64,000 bases of DNA, from NCBI RefSeq assembly GCF_932274485.2, contig NC_065886.2, forward strand, positions 44,999,501-45,063,500. Direction: 5' to 3'. Made by a program: the position numbers and the translations under genes. The notes under the pieces were generated by a model. That model was given only the letters and a program-made list of their open reading frames with translations, did not search any database and had not been told where the DNA came from. Source of the stretch: Patella vulgata (lineage: Eukaryota > Mollusca > Gastropoda > Patellidae). Positions 1 through 11,039 of this stretch are shown here, in pieces. How positions within the stretch are numbered: position 1 is the first letter of the stretch; every line of letters begins with the position of its first letter.

Positions 1-211
1 GAAAAGCAGAGACCGGTGGATTGACTAGCCCGAATCCAGCCTCTGCCTTGACAGAAGGACGGAATGGTGGATTTAATATAGTCATGTACCATCTTGATGT
101 GTTTCTGTCGTAGTCTAGTTTCCAATGTAGTTTAGTTCATGTTGTATCTGTGTAACTGTTTGATATTCTGTTCCCGTTGTAAATAAATGCTGTATTTACT
201 AAACTGATCTT
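1..211 (+). mobile_element. LTR-like repeat, 3' part
   Basis: This matches the last ~210 bases of the LTR-like repeats at 212-1166 and 20728-21899, including the AATAAA signal in the run GTAAATAAATGCTG. It stops just short of the usual end, and a second, 5'-shortened copy of the same repeat follows. It is a fossil with no coding sequence. LTR origin is inferred from the TATA-like box, the polyadenylation signal and the TGTAAC/GTTACA ends seen in the fuller copy. Confidence 0.4.
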
Positions 212-1166
212 TGAAAAATATCTTATTTAAGATTGATAAAATGTGTTCAGATCAACCATTATCATTTATCTCAAGTAAAAAACAATATGACAAAATCCTA
301 TGTTAATTTATTTTCTATAAATGTACGCCTTGTAATTTCTAAAAATGTTTGCTATTTTTTTCTTAAAACTATATTTTGATGGTATGAATTTCCCTTTTCT
401 AATGTTTAGAAATGACGTTTATATCGCATATACTCTTATGATATCGTGTGTGATGTTACTTTATTGTGTATATTATATTATCATTTAATATATGTGAAGC
501 CAGTGTCCCACTTGTGAGAATTGTGTTAGTTTCTTATTTACTTTAGTAAATAACTTGTGGGTAGGATAGGAATGTGATAAAGTACTCTATAACTTTCATC
601 AAATTGAACTGCCATTTAGGTGCTTAGAACTTTATGACCTCTGCTGTCTTTTGATAATATATGATATTGACGTTTTAACTCTGTATAAACTTCTGTTAAG
701 GCACGGACTGACTATGATCTAATTAAACATGTAATTAATCCCATATGTCATTTACAAACTACATATGATCTGTGTACAAGCTCCACATGACTATGTAGTG
801 GTCAGTAAGCATACCATCACGAGATAAAAGAGACAATTGCAAGAATGATCAGGAGTCTTATCTATTGTCCAAGGGTATATAACGAGGAGTTTGGTGACAG
901 TAAGAGAATGAGCGGATAGGATGGGGGACGCAGACGAGAGAAAAGCAGAGACCGGTAGATGGACTCGCCCGAGTTCAGCCACTGCCTTGGCAGAGGGGCG
1001 GAATGGTGGATTTAATATATTCGTGTACCATCTTGATGTGTTCCTGTCATAGTCTAGTTCCCGATGTAGTTTAGATCATGTTGTATCTATGTATTCTGTT
1101 CCCGCTGTAAATAAATGCCGTATTTACTGAACTGATCTCTATTATCACTAAAATAGTGATAGTGTT
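212..1166 (+). mobile_element. LTR-like repeat (solo, 5'-shortened)
   Basis: A ~0.95 kb repeat collinear with 20985-21899. It has a TATA-like box near 877 (GTATATAAC), an AATAAA near 1110 and an end in GTGTTACA. No gag, pol or primer-binding site lies next to it, so it looks like a solitary fossil LTR, moderately old judging by many differences from the 21 kb copy. A non-autonomous DNA element is the alternative. Confidence 0.4.
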
Positions 1167-1184
1167 ACATAAAGTAGTTAATGT

Positions 1185-1490
1185 TCATGCATAGTTTAAG
1201 GGCCCCTGTTAGTCATGGATTAAAGTTGTTTTTGATGAATTTTTAAGAATGCCACACGTTAAGTATGTATGTGCATAAGCTAGAAACACCATGGCATACC
1301 ATAGAAAGTATCATTTGCATACAGTTTTTCAAAAACATTTCGCCCCAGGTTGGAGAGAAACCCACTCTCCCTCCCTAGATAGTGTGGGAACCCTTAACGG
1401 ATCAAAGATTAGGACCCCGAGCCCGCCCCTGGTATCTTATAGACCGATTGTAACTAAAGGTTCATTTAAGAAATTACACATTTAAAGGAG
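1185..1490 (+). repeat. Dispersed repeat R1
   Basis: This unclassified interspersed sequence is shared, diverged, with 7980-8140 and 8870-9105. Common landmarks are GTTGGAGAGAA, ATAGTGTGG and TATCTTATAGACCGAT. I see no coding capacity and no clear ends. Confidence 0.5.
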
Positions 1491-2374
1491 CTAAATCTCT
1501 ATTTTGGTACCTAGAAATAGACACAAATGGATCACAACGCATATGATATAATATGAATGTATATAAACTGATTTACATTCAATCGTTTCTGTTTTGCGTA
1601 GAATACGATGCCGAGTCGTAATCAGTCCGCCGTTGGGGCGTTTTCGAGATACTCGGGTCAAAAGTCAAACGAGGTCATTTGGTCTGAAAGTGAGTGCGCA
1701 GCCATTCTTTTACCATGAAGATATGCTAAAATTGACGAAAGTAATCATCCTGTCAATAAAAATGTAAACTTCCTAAATTCACTTTAGTCTTAGTGACCCA
1801 GGAGGTCAAAAGGTGAGATTTTGCACTAGGAAGATTTAAAGGGTAAAATATAAAAAATAAAGCGAAACCTGTTCTAATTTATATTATAGTAGGAACATTT
1901 AAAACTTATCTTTAGGAGGAACGTCGAAAAAGATCTTGCATAACAGAACCAACACACTTCGAAATCTGTTTCAAAATACGTAAAACTGTCAAATCGAAAC
2001 AGTTTCGCTCTCTTGAGGCCCACGTGGTTCGAAGTTATATGAAATAGAAATTGATATGATCTTTGGGGTTCAGAGCAAAACCATTTTACTATATAGAAGT
2101 ATGCTTTCCAACGCAGATCATATTGACTATTTAAATAGATATATTAACTATAGTATTACTTATCACAGGTAACTCTTAATGAAACTACAAATTGATATAT
2201 TTGTATTGATATATCAACTGAAAAATATGCTTTTATTTAAGAGGTGGAGGGCGTATATTTATATATTTAACTTTTAAACTGTAAATATCCTGTGAAATTA
2301 TTCTTGTAGAATGAAAATAGACTTATGTATTTTGTATATTGTGTGAATAAATATATCTACAAGAAATAAAAGCA
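1491..2374. other. No gene seen
   Basis: AT-rich sequence without a convincing coding frame, RNA gene or repeat boundary. Confidence 0.4.
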
Positions 2375-2601
2375 CGTGCGCGCTCTTGTAAGGCCTGTCA
2401 TTGGGTGAACTAGCGTGGTTTCGAATCCCCGGTTGTACGTGACAAGGAGTAGGGTCGCCTGTCCAACCTCGTGGGTTTTCTCCGGGTCCTCCGGTTTACT
2501 CCCATTGCTAAAGACCCCTACGCGCAAACGAATTATTGAAATAAAATTAAACCATATGTTAGTCCCGAAATGACCTGGTTTGTGTCGACTGGACGTCAAA
2601 C

Positions 2602-2641
<40 letters not shown>
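2375..2641 (+). mobile_element. tRNA-derived SINE, family S2
   Basis: A pol III B-box-like stretch (GGTTTCGAATCCC, 2417-2429) is followed by a body and then a (CT)n tail at 2607-2641. The same body recurs at 10845-11035, 13930-14185, 39352-39612 and 49842-50275. The 3' motif is GACGTMAAACCC just before the tail, close to that of SINE family S1. Confidence 0.65.
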
Positions 2642-2643
<2 letters not shown>

Positions 2644-2645
<2 letters not shown>

Positions 2646-2790
2646 ATTGATTAAGTTATAGTCTACCATGTAATACGGAAATTTGCAACACGTTTTAACA
2701 TCTTATCTTTCTACACAATAAACTGTATACCAATTGTTTAAGTTATGGTCTACCATGTCATACGGAAATTTGCAACACGTTTTAACATGC
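2644..2790 (+). repeat. Short tandem duplication, family R3
   Basis: Two ~95 bp copies share GTCTACCATGT and GGAAATTTGCAACACG. The same unit appears singly near 8395-8560 and 8635-8700, so this is a dispersed repeat with a local doubling. Confidence 0.55.
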
Positions 2791-3159
2791 ACCGCGTACG
2801 CGTGTAATGAATCCAACAGTATAACGTTGTGAATTAACAGAACAGTGTCGTTAATATACAAGTTATTCTGGAATATTACAGATCTTTTGATTACTAATAC
2901 AATAAACAGTTTATTTCATTAATATACTGTCCAAAGACAGAAATGCAACTAAAACAACAGACTTTATGGTAAAAATACGAGTTATTTATCTCATATCACA
3001 GATATTTCTGTGATAATACGGATAATTTCTTTCAAATAACAAAAAATTAGGATTTAAAAAAAAACATATATTTTTTACAGTGTAGGTGTGTGGGTAGAAA
3101 TTAAACTCAGCAACCACAAAACCCTCACATAAGACATATTACAAGCCATATGCAACGGA

Positions 3160-3800
3160 AACAATTTAATGACGATTAAATAAAATTCTTCCATTTTGGA
3201 TTTCGTTTTGAATTTCTGCCGTCAGGGATTCTCGAAATTAATATTTGAGATATCGACAACCACGTAAATGACATGCTTACATGTCATATCCATCCTGGAA
3301 AAATAAAGATTAACTTAAAATCCGCCATTTTTTAGTCAACTTTGGACTGCAGCCATGCTGGATTTTCGAAATTTATCTTTAAATTCAGACACGTGTTATA
3401 TGGAATAAATGTTATTTTATTAGAATTAATTAAAATTCCGCCATTTTGGATTTCATTTGGCATTTACACCATGATGGATTCTCGAAATTCATGTTACAAG
3501 GCATATCCAACAGGAATAAACGACGATTAACTTAAAAATCCGTCTTTTTTAATTACATTTTTAATTTCTACCATGTTGGATTTTTGAAAATATTTTTAAA
3601 TTCAGAGACATCGAAAACCATATAAAAGACACAGCAAAAGTCACATCTTACGTGATTCTCGCTGGTTATATTATATTATGGGGAAAAGGCCTTTTTATAA
3701 CCAGATTTGGCAGCCATCAGCCGTCCATGTGAAAAATACATTTTCTATCCCTCCGGATTCGTTTTTTCGGCACATTTCGCCTCTATAACAACTTTCGGTT
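3160..3800 (+). repeat. Dispersed repeat R2 (CCGCCATTTT family)
   Basis: Unclassified interspersed repeat with recurrent CCGCCATTTTGGATT modules and the landmark ACCATATAAAAGACA. Diverged relatives lie at 7650-7970 (opposite strand), 9140-9600, 22060-22140 and 24495-25070. No coding frame is supported. Confidence 0.5.
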
Positions 3801-3839
3801 TGAAGAATTTAAATTTTCTGCTAACTTTAATACCTTCCT

Positions 3840-4115
3840 TTTCCACGATTTTGGACGTCTTTGAGATCATTTAGTTTTCGAGCCTTGTCTATAACCTGAA
3901 TACCTCAGTTTCTTGCTTTGTCTGAGAACTGACCCAGCCCATATCACCATAAGAAGCTATATTTGAAACTCTCTTAGGAACTCCTAGAAAAAATTTACAA
4001 GCACACGTTCTTACATTATTCATCCCACTGTGGTCAACTGTACCCTATATAGATGCACCATAGAGTAATATTGGCTCGACTAGGGCTTCATAAAGTTTAT
4101 TATATACAGTAAACG
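3840..4115 (-). pseudogene. LINE reverse-transcriptase C-terminal fragment
   Basis: The reverse strand reads KLYEALVEPILLYGASIW, then a CKFFLGVPKR-like and a GDMGW-like segment. This is the conserved tail after the reverse-transcriptase domain of many non-LTR retrotransposons. Only this short part is present, so it is a dead 5'-truncated scrap. The exact clade is uncertain. Confidence 0.65.
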
Positions 4116-4644
4116 TTTCTGTTTAGTTTCGTTTTTAATGACTGGATACCTCACTGGCGCACTCACATCAATGTAGCGTTGTCCAGGCCCGGACTAGGCC
4201 CCGATTACCTGCCGGGGTCCGGATACCCTGACGGTGACGAGAAGCCTCAAACGGAACAAGGACTGGTTGGGGCCCAACGGCGTGAAGTCCCGGGCAGGTG
4301 GTTTATAGTTTTAAATTCAACAATTTTTCCCCCAAAAATGTGGATCGGTAGAATCTGACTCCAATCCTACCCACGTCACCGTTTTACTTCTACTTTACAA
4401 TTAAGTAACAGTGTATTTATCTTTATTCATTTATACGAAGATTTTTTTTAAAACATTACTCAGCATACCGCCGGGTCCCTCTATTCTCGGGGCCCCTGGA
4501 CAAGTGTCCCAACTGCCCCCCCCCCCCCATGGGCCTTACCAACCGTACATTCTTTTATACTAGATGAAATTTTGGTCTCGCGTGACGATTTCATTGAAAT
4601 GGACGTGCAGAATAGTCTCAGTAGTTCAGGATGTTTAATTAAGT

Positions 4645-5036
4645 ATTGTAGCACAAATTAGAAATTTCCTCGATTCTGATTGGTCGAAAAGTGTGGTCGA
4701 ATGGACAATAAACCCCCTCTAAATTTTCAAGGCGAATTACTGCGTATAAATATACCGCAATAAAAAAATACTAATTTCTCGTTCTTTTAAAGATCTTCAA
4801 ACGTTAAAAATATTTTGTTGTTTTCGATATCCGAATAACATTTTCTTTCATAATTCATTTACCAGCAACTCGAGACTCAAAAATTTTAGATTTGCAGGTA
4901 AGCAAGAGACCGTCTATTGAAAATATTTTGAAAAATGAACGCAAGCGCGTGACCAAATAACGACTTTTTAAAATGGGTGTAAAAATGTTTTCTAAATAGT
5001 TCCGAAGAAAATCTCCAAATATTTGTGCTACAATAT
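4645..5036. mobile_element. MITE-like element with short inverted ends
   Basis: The left end TTGTAGCACAAAT (about 4645) is mirrored by ATTTGTGCTACAA at the right end (about 5022-5034). No protein is encoded. The module TGGACAATAAACCCC inside it also occurs in the palindrome at 5062-5190, so the two may be related. Confidence 0.5.
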
Positions 5037-5061
5037 CGATAAACACATTTCTGTTACGTAT

Positions 5062-5190
5062 TTATCGGGTGTTTATTGTCCATTTAACCATGCTTGAATT
5101 ATCCATTAGAACAACTCGACGCTATCGCGTCTCGTGTTCTAATGATTCAAGCATGGTTAAATGGACAATAAACCCCCTCTAAATACGTAA
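5062..5190. repeat. Long palindrome (hairpin repeat)
   Basis: Two ~50 bp arms, beginning GGGTGTTTATTGTCCA and ending TGGACAATAAACCCC, are almost perfectly inverted around a ~20 bp centre containing CGACGCTATCGCGTC. The single strand would fold into a strong hairpin. It resembles a foldback MITE and lies just left of the Tc1 element. Confidence 0.75.
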
Positions 5191-5216
5191 CAGGAAGTGT
5201 TTATCTCCTAAATATA

Positions 5217-6743
5217 CTATTCAAAAAAAGTAGGGGATATTTGATTTTTAAGTGTTATTAAAGTCACCTAATGAAACTGACGAAGAAACAAATGACAAAA
5301 TGAAATGAAGTTCACATTCATCGATTTATTCCAAATGATCGTTAGACTAAGTAAGGCACAGACTGACCATTAAAAGGGTAAAATGATACCCGGGGTCAAA
5401 CAGCAAAGTTACCACAGCATCACAACCAAGTCAGTAACGGGTAAATCCTCCTCTGTTTGCCAAACAAGCATTGATCCGACGTGGCATACTCCTAATGAGA
5501 CGTCTAAGGTCATTTTGGTCCAGATTGTCCCATTCCTGTTGCAACGCAGCAGCAAGTTCTTGGACATTGGCAGGACGTTGTTGACGTTGACGTAACCTCT
5601 GTCCAAGCATGTCCCAGACATGCTCGATGGGGGAGAGGTCGGGACTCAGTGCTGGCCAAGGTAATGTGGTGATGTTCTGTTGTTGGAGGTAACCTGTAAC
5701 GATCCTGGCCCTGTGACATCTTGCGTTGTCATCCTGGAAGATGAAACGGCGGCCATGACGTCGTGCGAACGGCACAACATGGACTGCCAAGATGTTGTCC
5801 CGGTAGTACTGGCCTGTAACACGCCCTGTAACAACATGTAAAGCCGTTCTTCCAGCAACAGTGATGCCTCCCCACACCATAACAGAACCACCCCCAAATC
5901 GATCATGTCTGATGACGTTAACGTTTTGGAAGCGCTCGTTTCGACGACGCCACACCCTCCTACGTCTGTCCAAAAAATCAACAGTGAACCTCGACTCATC
6001 TGAAAACATCACATTGCTCCAGCGTCGATTATCCCAGTGTTGACGATCCCTACACCAACGACGTCTTGCCTGAATGTGATGATCTCTCAAACAAAGGATC
6101 ACGCGAGGACGTCGGGCGCGAAGGTGACCCCTATGCAGTCGATTCCGAATCGTCTGGTCACTCACTCTCACACCAGTGTCTGTTTGAAGACGAGCGCTGA
6201 TCTGATTTGCTGTGATGACACGATTTCTCAAGGCCAAGGTACGGATAAATCGATCCTGGGCTTGAGTTGTCGCCCTTGGTCGACCTGAGCGTGGTCTGTC
6301 CTGTACAGATTGTGTATCACGGTATCTGGACCATAGCCTGCTTATGACAGACTGAGAAACATTCATCGTCCGCGCCACAACCGCCTGTGTTGTGCCGATC
6401 TGTAGCATGCCAAGGGCACGTAACCTTTCATTTTGGGTAAGCCGACGCATATCAAAATTTGTTTTCTGGTCACTAAAACAGTTAAACTGATGTTTCCACC
6501 CTGGAATTCATTGCCACAATGACTGTAACATTCAAAGTCAGAGTCGTGCAAATCTTGGGTTGGACCCCCATGATGATCCCAAGCATCACCTGCATTCCAT
6601 GCGGTAGCTATTGGTGCGTTTGGGCGTCACATGTAACTGGAAATGTTTCTTCTGTTAGGTTCTATAGTGACTTTTTTCGTAGTCATTTGCATATTTTAGT
6701 ATTATGCCCCCAAAATCAAATATCCCCTACTTTTTTTGAATAG
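5217..6743 (-). mobile_element. Tc1-like DNA transposon, intact copy
   Basis: A 1.53 kb element flanked by TA on both sides (5215-5216 and 6744-6745). The terminal inverted repeats begin CTATTCAAAAAAAGTAGGGG and run about 30 bp. It contains one intact transposase gene on the minus strand. A close sister lies at 12001-13503 in the opposite orientation. Confidence 0.9.
5431..6450 (-). CDS. Tc1-family transposase (DD34E)
   Basis: This is a 339 aa cut-and-paste transposase that would bind the element's inverted ends and move it to TA sites. The N-terminal ~110 residues form paired helix-turn-helix regions (ARTMNVSQSVISRLWSRY is typical) with a GRPR-like basic stretch at 56-59. The catalytic triad reads D151 (FSDESRF), D241 (QDDNARCH) and E276 (SPIEHVWD). 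The 34 residues between D241 and E276 are the Tc1 signature. Length is normal for Tc1 and the frame is uninterrupted from ATG to stop. It sits centrally between intact inverted repeats, so the copy may be recent and possibly functional. Whether it is active cannot be judged from sequence. Confidence 0.93.
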   Translation of the reverse strand: MRRLTQNERLRALGMLQIGTTQAVVARTMNVSQSVISRLWSRYRDTQSVQDRPRSGRPRATTQAQDRFIRTLALRNRVITANQISARLQTDTGVRVSDQTIRNRLHRGHLRARRPRVILCLRDHHIQARRRWCRDRQHWDNRRWSNVMFSDESRFTVDFLDRRRRVWRRRNERFQNVNVIRHDRFGGGSVMVWGGITVAGRTALHVVTGRVTGQYYRDNILAVHVVPFARRHGRRFIFQDDNARCHRARIVTGYLQQQNITTLPWPALSPDLSPIEHVWDMLGQRLRQRQQRPANVQELAAALQQEWDNLDQNDLRRLIRSMPRRINACLANRGGFTRY

Positions 6744-7021
6744 TATATATTGATACATGTATTTTAGATTTTATTTCAGTTTTATTTCTGTTTTCAATTT
6801 ATTCAGCATTATCAGTCCATTATACATGATTAGATTAAAGCATGAATAATATTATGATAATCACTGTTCATTTCATTTATTGTCAAATCAAACAATGGAA
6901 TAAACAAACCAGACAAAAAAACATCGTTTACATAAAGAAGACTGGCTTTACCAAGCTTACATATCATAATCAGCTCCACACGAGGCAGGATCTTCCAACA
7001 CGGCACACTGTTTTACTAACA

Positions 7022-10000
7022 ATGAATGTTTTATTGGTGGCGTTTTTTTGGGTTGTTGTCATGGAGACAGTAGCATCAGGTGAGTTGACGTGACTTTTTA
7101 AATAGCCAGAAGAGACATAGCCTCAGATGTCTTTCTAATTTTTTGAATGGTCAAAACATATACATATATGTATAACCGCTAGGTTCTTCAATAACTTGTA
7201 AATCTTTTATGGTTTTTCAGTCTTTTAATTAATGGAACTTTTATGTTACATATGCATGACAATTGACCGTATTTCATTACATACAAGGTACATCACACCC
7301 ACATAATGACCGTTGATAATGGGAATGTGTAAAATTCCCCTCCTTAGCAATGCACAGGTGACCTTTCTATAATTGTTTGGGCGATGATTTCTAATCGGCC
7401 TGCTTACCTGGGAGTTCCGTGTTCAATCCCTGTGTTGACTCATCCTCGGTATCTCCAGTGGTTTCATTCCGTTCTACTCGACTATACCCTGGGTTAATTC
7501 ATAGGGTTTCCACGATTTCAATTTATCTGTCCTGCCCTTGATTATATGAAAAAGCTTTTTTTAAGCTTCTGGAACTTCTATAGGTCACAATTTTTATGTG
7601 ATTTAGAACAAACGTTTAAATGTATCACTATAACACCCTAATGACGGTTAAGGGTGATAATCGGACCGACACTTCCCCTCAAAATGGCTGCTACTCACGC
7701 AAAATTAATCGTTATTTTTCCCTTTTGGATACGAATTGTAACATGTCTTTCACGTGGTTTTAGAGGTCATTTGCTTGAATTTGGATCTCAAAAAATTAAT
7801 TTCGAAATCCAAAATAGTCGCTAGAATGAAGTTCAAAACGGCGGATTAATAATTAATCGTCATTTCCTACCGTTGTACATGGCTTGTAATATGTCTTTTT
7901 AATGATACTGGATTCAATTCTGACTCCTAATTCTAACCTATTAATATCCCAGATGGTATAAATGTAAAACGGCAATCAAAATAGAATCAATACTAGCGAT
8001 TTGGAGAGAACACCCCTCCCCCATAGTGTGGGGACCCCTAACGGAGCAAGGATCAGGTCAGGGCCCCTATATAGTCCCCTACTGGTATCTTATAGACCGA
8101 TAGTAACCCACGAGTTCATTTAAGAAAATACCCATTTAAACAACTTTTAGATATGGCCTACCACCTGTAGCATTTTCCCCTCGAACTCAAATAAATTATT
8201 TATTGGAATTTTCGATGAAACGGATAGGTTTGTTCCGCACAGAAATTAGCTCAGAAGGCCAAAATCCAATTTGTAGAACCAGATATTTGGTGTTAGTGAA
8301 TCCATTTATTTCCAGGGAACCTATTTCACACAAAATCTTGTTTTCTATCCAGACTCTGCATACAAAGTTTATGAAATTACAAATTAAAACAACATTTAAT
8401 ATGGTCTACCACCTGTAGGACTCTCCCTTTAACTAAAATAAATTGTTTATTGGAATTTTCTATTATACGTAAATTTGCGTGAAGCTGTAAAATACTCGAC
8501 TAATATACCAGTTGTTAATATGTAACAGGTTTAACACCATATCTTTCTACGCCGCGAAGTAATAATAATTGTTCATTGGATAAGACGGAAACAGTTTTAT
8601 ACCTGTAAAATTATATAACAATTAATTTATATGGTAAGTTAAGGTCTGCCATGAAATATGGAAATTTGCAACACGTTTGAACACCATAACTTTCTACATG
8701 ACCTAACAATAAATTGTTCATTTGATAAAATGGAAACATTTATATATAATAATATACGAATTATCATTTTATATGGCGTATTTTTACTAATATTTAAAGT
8801 AATGAAACACGTTTTAACATCTCCCCACCCAGTCCCCCTTTTCAGGGATAGACTGAAAAGGTGCATGGTAGTTTCGAGGGTCCCTAAACTAGTTAATGTT
8901 CTTTCGTAGTCATGAATTTACGTTGCTTTGATGAATTGTTAAGATATATGCATAAGCTAAAAACACCAGGATATACTCTAGAAAGCATCATTGCAGGCAG
9001 TGTTTTCAAAAGAAATTTCGAGCCTGGTTGGAGAGAACCCAGTCGTTCACCTCACGGAGCAAAGATAAGACTGTCCTAGGTATCATATGTGTATTGTCTA
9101 AAGTCGTGAAATGAATAACAGTCAGCAATGAACCCGTGTTTACCATATAAAAGACACAGTAAAAGTCACATCTTACGAGATTCTCGCCTTTCTATTAAAA
9201 AAATTTGGCAACCAGTAGCCGTCCATGTGAAAAATACATTTAGTGCTTTTTTTTCCTTCAAATTCTTTTTTTTTTTTCGGCACATTTCGCCTCTATTACT
9301 ACTTTTAGTTTGAAGAATTTAAAAAAAAATAGTTATTCTCCCACCACTAAAACACACTGGTTACGAGATATCGCTCTCCGAAACGTCCTGAAGATCGTCA
9401 TATTGACTAATGTTAATTACGTTATTTCGCCTTGGCCGAATTTAAGTATGATGTTGTCTGACATTTGTATAATTGGACCAAGCTGTATTGGTTTCTTTTG
9501 CAATTTGTTTGGGGTAAAACGTTATCCCTCCCCGGTTAAGAGGTTGCCATTTGATTGAGACTTCTCGCGCATTTCGCCGAACATAACTGATTTGAAATTA
9601 GAGTAAAAATGAAAACGTATGAATGTAAATCAGTTTATATACATTCATATCAGATTATTATATGCGTTGCGGCCCATTTGTCTCAATTTCTAGGTCCCAA
9701 ATATTACCGATTTAGCTCCTTTAAGCAATATAAATAGAACAAACTATGTTTTGACTTTCTTAGAAAAAATTCAGCCATCGCTTTAAAAAATTCAAATTTC
9801 TTTCTCAATCGTGACCCTAACTGCCAAGGGATAAAGAAATACGGAAATGATTTAAATGGAATTAAATTAAACTTTTGATTTCATATTCTTTTATTTTTTC
9901 CAGGTAAAAAATTAGCCAGTATATCTTATCTTATACGTGAAGTTGAAAAATTTAACCTCTTGGATGTTGATGAGGATGGATTTGTGGAGTTGGGTGATGC

Positions 10001-10586
10001 GCGGAACTTTTTTCTGAGACACGACATTAATGGCGATGGGATTATGAGTATCGAAGAAGTGTCGTCTGTGAGTGATAGGCTGGGTTTTATTTTAGGAAAT
10101 TTTCCGGATTTGAACGGTGATGGGCGCATAACTATGGCAGATCACGAAACCTTCTTTTCTTTGACAGCAAGAGAATATGGAAATGACATCGATTTGGACG
10201 AATTTTTAGATTTAAAAGTATCAAGGGCACAAAAGGAAGAAACTGGGATCACTGTTGAATCATTTGTCCACGCCAGGAAAGATTTCAAAGTCACGGATAT
10301 CGACAATGATGATGGAGTCTCCGAAAAAGAATTTAAGTCTGAATTTCTATTTGCCGATATCAACAAAGACGAAAAACTGAGTACTGATGAATTGCCTGGA
10401 TTTAGACCTATTCTGCACGTCGATGTAGCTGGCTATTGTTCCAATACCACTGTTGGTTGTTTACTGACAGAGTTAATCGTCCTATTTAATGAAGCAGATG
10501 TTGATAACAACGCCATCTTGAATTTTGAAGAATATGTCAAAAAATTTGGTAAAATGATGGACAATTCCAAGGCAACTAAATTTTAA
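7022..10586 (+). CDS. Secreted EF-hand calcium-binding protein (two exons)
   Basis: Exon 1 (7022-7079) encodes a hydrophobic signal peptide beginning MNVLLVAFFWVVV and ends at a GTGAGT donor. Exon 2 (9904-10586) follows a TTTTTTCCAG acceptor. The phase-1 join keeps the frame and gives 246 aa. Six canonical or near-canonical EF-hand loops are visible at residues 40-51, 60-71, 88-99, 151-162, 171-182 and 218-229 (for example DINGDGIMSIEE). The loop at 151-162 has D instead of the usual G at position 6. C198 and C205 could pair, and NTT at 200-202 is a possible glycosylation site, both fitting a secreted protein. The likely role is extracellular or lumenal calcium binding; in molluscs such proteins occur in shell matrix and haemolymph, but a specific function is not shown. 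The 2.8 kb intron is filled with dispersed repeats. An ATTAAA about 50 bp past the stop may serve for polyadenylation. An upstream ATG at 6842 is in frame, but the one at 7022 gives a clean signal peptide. Confidence 0.85.
7375..7530 (+). repeat. Possible tRNA-derived SINE fragment
   Basis: GTTCCGTGTTCAATCCCT resembles a pol III B box and the flanks look like SINE body, but no second copy in the window confirms it. Confidence 0.25.
7650..7970 (-). repeat. Dispersed repeat R2, diverged copy
   Basis: Reverse-strand relative of the CCGCCATTTT repeat at 3160-3800, inside the intron of the EF-hand gene. Confidence 0.4.
7980..8140 (+). repeat. Dispersed repeat R1, second copy
   Basis: Shares ATAGTGTGGGGACCCCTAA and TATCTTATAGACCGATAG with 1185-1490. 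Non-coding, in the EF-hand gene intron. Confidence 0.5.
8390..8705 (+). repeat. Dispersed repeat R3 copies
   Basis: Two diverged units carrying GTCTRCCA and GGAAATTTGCAACACG, matching the doubled unit at 2644-2790. Non-coding. Confidence 0.45.
8870..9600 (+). repeat. Dispersed repeats R1 then R2, as at 1.2-3.8 kb
   Basis: 8870-9105 is a diverged R1 copy (GCATAAGCTAAAAACACCA). It is followed by an R2 segment at 9140-9600 (ACCATATAAAAGACACAGTA, CACATTTCGCCTCTAT). The R2 part also matches 24600-25070. Non-coding. Confidence 0.5.
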
Positions 10587-10636
10587 TTCAAGTACATGTA
10601 TATCTCGCTGTTTAATATCGTTCTAGTTTTGATTTG

Positions 10637-10800
10637 ATTAAAGATTTATAATGCAAGAGATCTATATGCCTATCGCAGGTCTTTGTTTTGGCTTCAAACG
10701 TTTTGTTATTCATTATCTATGCATTATTCCAATTTACTGTAATCCCTTAATCAACTCTCTAAAACATCGCGCCATATTAAATATGGCAGGGATATTAAAT
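10637..10800 (-). mobile_element. MITE M, shortened copy
   Basis: It begins ATAATGCAAGAG, the reverse complement of the right end of the MITE at 32168-32546, and continues with the CAGGTCTTTGTTTTGGCTTC module. It overlaps the 3' flank of the EF-hand gene, so the gene's 3' UTR may end in it. Confidence 0.5.
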
Positions 10801-10844
10801 AGATGAGATGACACACGCAATATAATAGTCTAACGTTAAGAAGT

Positions 10845-11035
10845 AGTCGAGAGATAGAGGGAGGTCCACTCCACACAAACTAGGTCATTTCGAGACTAAC
10901 ATATGGTTCAATTTTATTCATTAATTCGCCTGCGCGTAGGGGTCTTTAGCAGTGGGAGGAAAACGGAGGAACTGGAGAAAGCCCACGAGGTTGGACAGGC
11001 GACCCTACTCCTTGTCAATTACCCCCCCCCCCCCA
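10845..11035 (-). mobile_element. SINE family S2 copy
   Basis: Reverse-strand match to 2440-2640. It starts in a GA-rich tail and runs through AGGCGACCCTACTCCTTGTC to a poly-C stretch. Confidence 0.6.
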
Positions 11036-11039
11036 TCAT

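Noticed and set aside
5409-5999. Several 60-117 codon frames overlapping the Tc1 transposase
   Set aside because: Out-of-frame shadows of the transposase gene on either strand. The same shadows appear in the second copy.
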